Source: Actinobacteria bacterium HGW-Actinobacteria-6 (GTDB lineage: Bacteria; Actinomycetota; Coriobacteriia; Anaerosomatales; Anaerosomataceae). Taken from it: 42,631 nt of DNA. The position numbers were made by a program, and so were the translations under genes. The notes under the pieces were generated by a model that ran no database searches, was not told where the DNA came from, and worked only from the letters and a program-made list of their open reading frames with translations. Positions 39,987 through 42,631 of the stretch are shown here, one piece after another (within the stretch, counting starts at the first letter, position 1; every line of letters begins with the position of its first letter). Location of the stretch: the NCBI GenBank assembly GCA_002841295.1, contig PHEU01000015.1, positions 1 through 42,631 on the forward strand, given 5' to 3'.

Positions 39987-40631
39987 CTAGTACGCACCTT
40001 CGATTGCATCCACCAGGCGCCACACGCCACTACTGGGGTTATTGTGCGGAAACACAGTTCCGTCCCCCTCATGCTTGCGCTCCAGCAGCATGGCACGCTG
40101 ACGCGCGTCGTCGAAAGCGCCTTCGAAGGGACTCAGCGACGCAATTGTCTTGTCGTACCCAACGATATGGCGCTGCAGGCTTCGGCGAGCGTCGTCGCGA
40201 GACAGGTAGGCAGTTTGTGGTTGGAAGTGGAGTAACAGCCAGAGTTCGAAGGATGGGTTGGAAACTGCCAGTTGCACTCCATTATCACGGGCTTTCTCGC
40301 AAGCCTCACGCAGGAATAGGTGCTCATCAACATCAAAAACACACCAGACGTCGTCGACAAGGTCGTTCGGATCCTTACTTCGGCGGTAAGAACGCTTTGC
40401 CTCAGCCTTAATCTCCACAGCGCGCCTCACGAGACTCCGCGGATCAGTCGCTGGCTCGTCTACAACCTCCACCTCGACCAGGGCGGCCAGACATCTCGGT
40501 CGAAGTAGTGCGATGTAGTGCGGCTCTGTCTTTGCCCCCTCCGCCACCACAACTACCCGCCGCTTAGGATCTTTCGTCCCGACTGGCCGACGCGTAATCG
40601 GACGCGGCGGTCGCCTACTCGTCACGGTCAC
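39987..40631 (-). CDS. RloB/AbiLii-like Toprim-type nuclease
   Basis: 214 residues from GTG 40631 (GTG 40625 is also possible). The Toprim-like core is seen in RRVVVVAEGAKTEPHYIALL (E31), DDVWCVFDVDEH (D100, D102, E103) and VSNPSFELWLLLHF (124-136). These are hallmarks of RloB, the toxin-like partner of AAA15 ATPases in AbiL-type systems. It overlaps the ATPase stop by 17 bp, so the two are translated together. Nuclease activity is presumed from the family. The usual role is phage-triggered cell shutdown. Confidence 0.78.
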   Translation of the reverse strand: MTVTSRRPPRPITRRPVGTKDPKRRVVVVAEGAKTEPHYIALLRPRCLAALVEVEVVDEPATDPRSLVRRAVEIKAEAKRSYRRSKDPNDLVDDVWCVFDVDEHLFLREACEKARDNGVQLAVSNPSFELWLLLHFQPQTAYLSRDDARRSLQRHIVGYDKTIASLSPFEGAFDDARQRAMLLERKHEGDGTVFPHNNPSSGVWRLVDAIEGAY

Positions 40632-41946
40632 GCCCAACCGTCGCAGCGCCGGACACGGAGCCTCGCGCCATACGCGGAGTACCACCATAACGACCCTGAA
40701 GGTAGCCCCTCTGGAGGTCCTCACCCTTGCGAGGCCGATAGTCCGAGAGGGGCGTCAGCGAGCTCCGCGCCTGGTCGTCCTTCTCGGCGAACCAGATCTG
40801 GCCACGCGAAAGCTCTAGGCCATCCTGTGTTCGACCCAGCAGGGTTGCATCGTGAGTGGAGAAGATGAGTTGAGCATGCCGCGCGTTGGTTCGCTTGCTC
40901 TGAAACAGGCCGACAGCCTCCTTGACAAGAAGCGGGTGAAGGCTGAGGTCAAGCTCGTCCACAATGAGCGTGCCTCCAACATCCAGCGCGTCGAGCGCGT
41001 ACACGAGGAACGTCAGCCACGAACGAGTGCCCAGACTCTCTTCCTCAAATGGGAGGGAGGACCCCCCGACACCGCTTCGGTGGATTAGCTCGAGAACCTC
41101 GCCTCGATCCATAAACGAGTCCAGGATCTCCTGAACCTGAGCGGCCTTTTCCGCTGGACCTAGTTCATTCGGCAACGACTTGGAGATCGCGGCCCTCATG
41201 GCGTCGAGCTCGTCAGGGTCGCGTTCTACCTTCTCGATCTTTGCTTCGCGGATACCAAGATCCGCCATCGCCGCGAGCTGCAAGACCTGAACCCTGAGCC
41301 GCTTGAGCCGTTGGATACCCAACTGATCGAAATCGCTTCGGTCATTGGCCTCCAGCACGCTGATACCCCTCTGGAAGAATCGGTAGATCCCGTCAAGCTC
41401 GCGGTTTTTCGCCGTTGCCATGACGGAGAGGAACAGGCTGTTTGGCCGGACGATTTCGGCCACGGCTCGAGCACTACCGCCAACGAGTCGCCGTCCGAAC
41501 TGGAACTCATCGCCATCCCGCTCAAAAACCGTCTGCGGTCGCTTGTGTGGATACGTGAAGAGCCATTCGCCAATGATGCGATCCGCCCCCAGTTCGAAGC
41601 CGTACATGTATCGCTCGCCATTGACTACGAAGTCGAGTTCGAAGAGGCTTGATCGCTCCGCGCTGGTGTCGAACCGGAAGGGGTCGCGCGGTATCCGATC
41701 GAACGGGGACGACTGCGCGGACCGAAGGACAAGAGAACGCATGAAGCCAAGGGCGCGAAGGATGTTTGACTTGCCTGAAGCATTGGCACCAAGGACCGCC
41801 AGCACTGGCAACACGTCTCTGGTTGAACCATCCTCAGCGACCACCACGTCGTGGCCGACACCTTGATCGAGTCGGGTCGCGGACAATGACAGCGACGCTT
41901 CATCCCGGAACGACCTGTAGTTGCACACCCTGAACCCTAGGATCAT
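40615..41946 (-). CDS. AAA15-family ATPase (RloA/AbiLi-like)
   Basis: 443 residues from ATG 41946. Walker A is GANASGKSN (53-61), following the FRVCNYRSFRDEASLSLSA N-terminus of ABC/OLD-type ATPases. A signature-like EEESLGTRSW (301-310), Walker B TLIVDELDLSLHP (326-338) and an FSTHD histidine switch (362-366) follow. These proteins sense infection and control the coupled nuclease. Codons look less GC-biased than the host genes, consistent with recent transfer. First gene of the pair. Confidence 0.85.
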   Translation of the reverse strand: MILGFRVCNYRSFRDEASLSLSATRLDQGVGHDVVVAEDGSTRDVLPVLAVLGANASGKSNILRALGFMRSLVLRSAQSSPFDRIPRDPFRFDTSAERSSLFELDFVVNGERYMYGFELGADRIIGEWLFTYPHKRPQTVFERDGDEFQFGRRLVGGSARAVAEIVRPNSLFLSVMATAKNRELDGIYRFFQRGISVLEANDRSDFDQLGIQRLKRLRVQVLQLAAMADLGIREAKIEKVERDPDELDAMRAAISKSLPNELGPAEKAAQVQEILDSFMDRGEVLELIHRSGVGGSSLPFEEESLGTRSWLTFLVYALDALDVGGTLIVDELDLSLHPLLVKEAVGLFQSKRTNARHAQLIFSTHDATLLGRTQDGLELSRGQIWFAEKDDQARSSLTPLSDYRPRKGEDLQRGYLQGRYGGTPRMARGSVSGAATVGRDRDE

Positions 41947-42183
41947 CGAACCACCTCATTCTGAAGCACGAACGGCCACCACTTGGCATCGTTCGGGCCG
42001 ATCTGTGACAACAGTATGCACGAAACGCCCTGAGTGTCTATCTAGATCCGCCGTTTAGCCACCAGCCGAGTGCTCGCCCACCGACAGCCATTCCGCACTG
42101 AGACTGCTGCCCAACGTGCGACAAGACCCGAGCTGCCACCCTTCACGAAGCTAACGTGCGATAGCGAGTGCGCTCATCGCACC
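41947..42183. other. Upstream region of the AAA15-RloB pair
   Basis: 237 bp without a supported gene. It should contain the minus-strand promoter for the defence pair, but I cannot place one with confidence. GC is lower than average. Confidence 0.35.
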
Positions 42184-42630
42184 TTATGGACGCCGACCAG
42201 CCAACACCCGTCCCACAGCCCGCTGAATCAGGCCGGAGTTGAAGCAGGTGAGCAGGTGACCTTCGACGAATCGGTCAGCCCGAAGCTGGGCCACGATCAC
42301 CATCGCAGCCTCGGCCAGAGTGGCTTTGGTCAGCAACTCTGGGTCGGCGGCCAGAGTCTTGCCCCGGGGCCAGGACATCCCGTCGAAGGGAATCTGCAGG
42401 CCGGCCTGGGTGAAGGCTCGCACCAGCGCCTCAGCTTCGGCCGACAGCGACGGGAATGCCATCCGGGACGTGCCGTCGGCTCGGGCGACCGCGACATTCC
42501 ACTGGCCTGCCGATCCACCGGCCTCGACCGCAGCCAACGCGGCTCGCAGCGAATCCCAGTCGGTCGCCGCCAACGCAGCGAACTGAGCCGCATATGCAGC
42601 CTTGACTTCTCTTACCGAGGTACCTGACAC
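42184..42630 (-). CDS. DUF6508-like protein, may be 5'-incomplete
   Basis: 148 residues visible, with a GTG at 42630 at the very window edge, so the start may lie outside. The pattern WDSLRAALAAVEAGGSAGQW, SRMAFPSLSAEAEALVRAF, QAGLQIPFDGMSW and a helical end (RFVEGHLLTCFNSGLIQRAV) fits my memory of the DUF6508 family of small soluble proteins. No known function. Confidence 0.6.
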   Translation of the reverse strand: MSGTSVREVKAAYAAQFAALAATDWDSLRAALAAVEAGGSAGQWNVAVARADGTSRMAFPSLSAEAEALVRAFTQAGLQIPFDGMSWPRGKTLAADPELLTKATLAEAAMVIVAQLRADRFVEGHLLTCFNSGLIQRAVGRVLAGRRP

Positions 42631-42631
42631 G

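Overview
The window reads as high-GC actinobacterial chromosome. Positions 1 to about 23000 are the right-hand part of an integrated siphovirus-type prophage. The remainder is host DNA with one probable defence island near the right edge. The actinobacterial assignment rests on the very high GC, GTG starts, a WhiB-family protein in the phage, ECF sigma and OmpR-type genes with actinobacterial features, and the phage gene style (ATGA/GTGA overlaps, HNH next to terminase, HK97-type head genes). A Propionibacteriaceae-like host is only a guess.

Prophage, 1-23000. The left end is outside the window. Positions 1-5822 hold a tightly overlapping plus-strand early operon: a hexapeptide-repeat protein, a WhiB-like protein, a RuvC-like resolvase, small membrane and zinc-binding proteins, a methyltransferase-like protein and a winged-helix replication-type protein. 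Positions 5823-6201 are non-coding and carry five TGACCCCC motifs flanked by two DnaA-box sequences; this is my candidate phage replication origin. Next come an HNH nuclease fused to a P-loop kinase domain, a gap with a strong terminator where cos may lie, small and large terminase, portal, prohead protease, an Acb2/Tad1-like cyclic-nucleotide-sponge candidate, major capsid, head-tail connectors, tail tube, tail chaperones joined by a probable -1 frameshift, tape measure, minor tail proteins, an endolysin fused to a DUF218 domain, and a holin. A minus-strand tyrosine integrase faces them. The right attachment site is the 3' half of a tRNA-Asn gene, so the phage inserted into tRNA-Asn; the whole tRNA should lie beyond the left edge.

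Host segment, 23001-39493. Genes here are an anti-sigma-like membrane protein with an acidic heptad-repeat tail, an ECF sigma factor, a divergent ArsP-type permease and ArsR regulator around palindromic operators, a membrane-anchored GH26 hydrolase, a fatty acid desaturase, a small beta-flower-like protein, a tandem alpha/beta hydrolase fused to a membrane domain, a secreted RCC1-repeat protein, a symmetric four-copy repeat element, a secreted DUF2202 ferritin-like protein, an OmpR/PhoB regulator with its sensor kinase, an MFS exporter, and an MprF-like protein with a rhomboid-like N-terminal membrane domain.

Island, 39548-42631. A CAT-anticodon tRNA (probably tRNA-Ile2) is followed by a gene-poor stretch and then an overlapping AAA15 ATPase plus RloB Toprim-type nuclease pair, the architecture of AbiL/RloAB and a relative of PARIS. 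A DUF6508-like gene runs to the right edge.

The best candidates for something little described are the AAA15-RloB pair, the Acb2/Tad1-like gene in the capsid operon, the endolysin-DUF218 fusion, the candidate phage origin, and the pairing of a ferritin-like protein with a sensor kinase through a shared Gly-rich motif.
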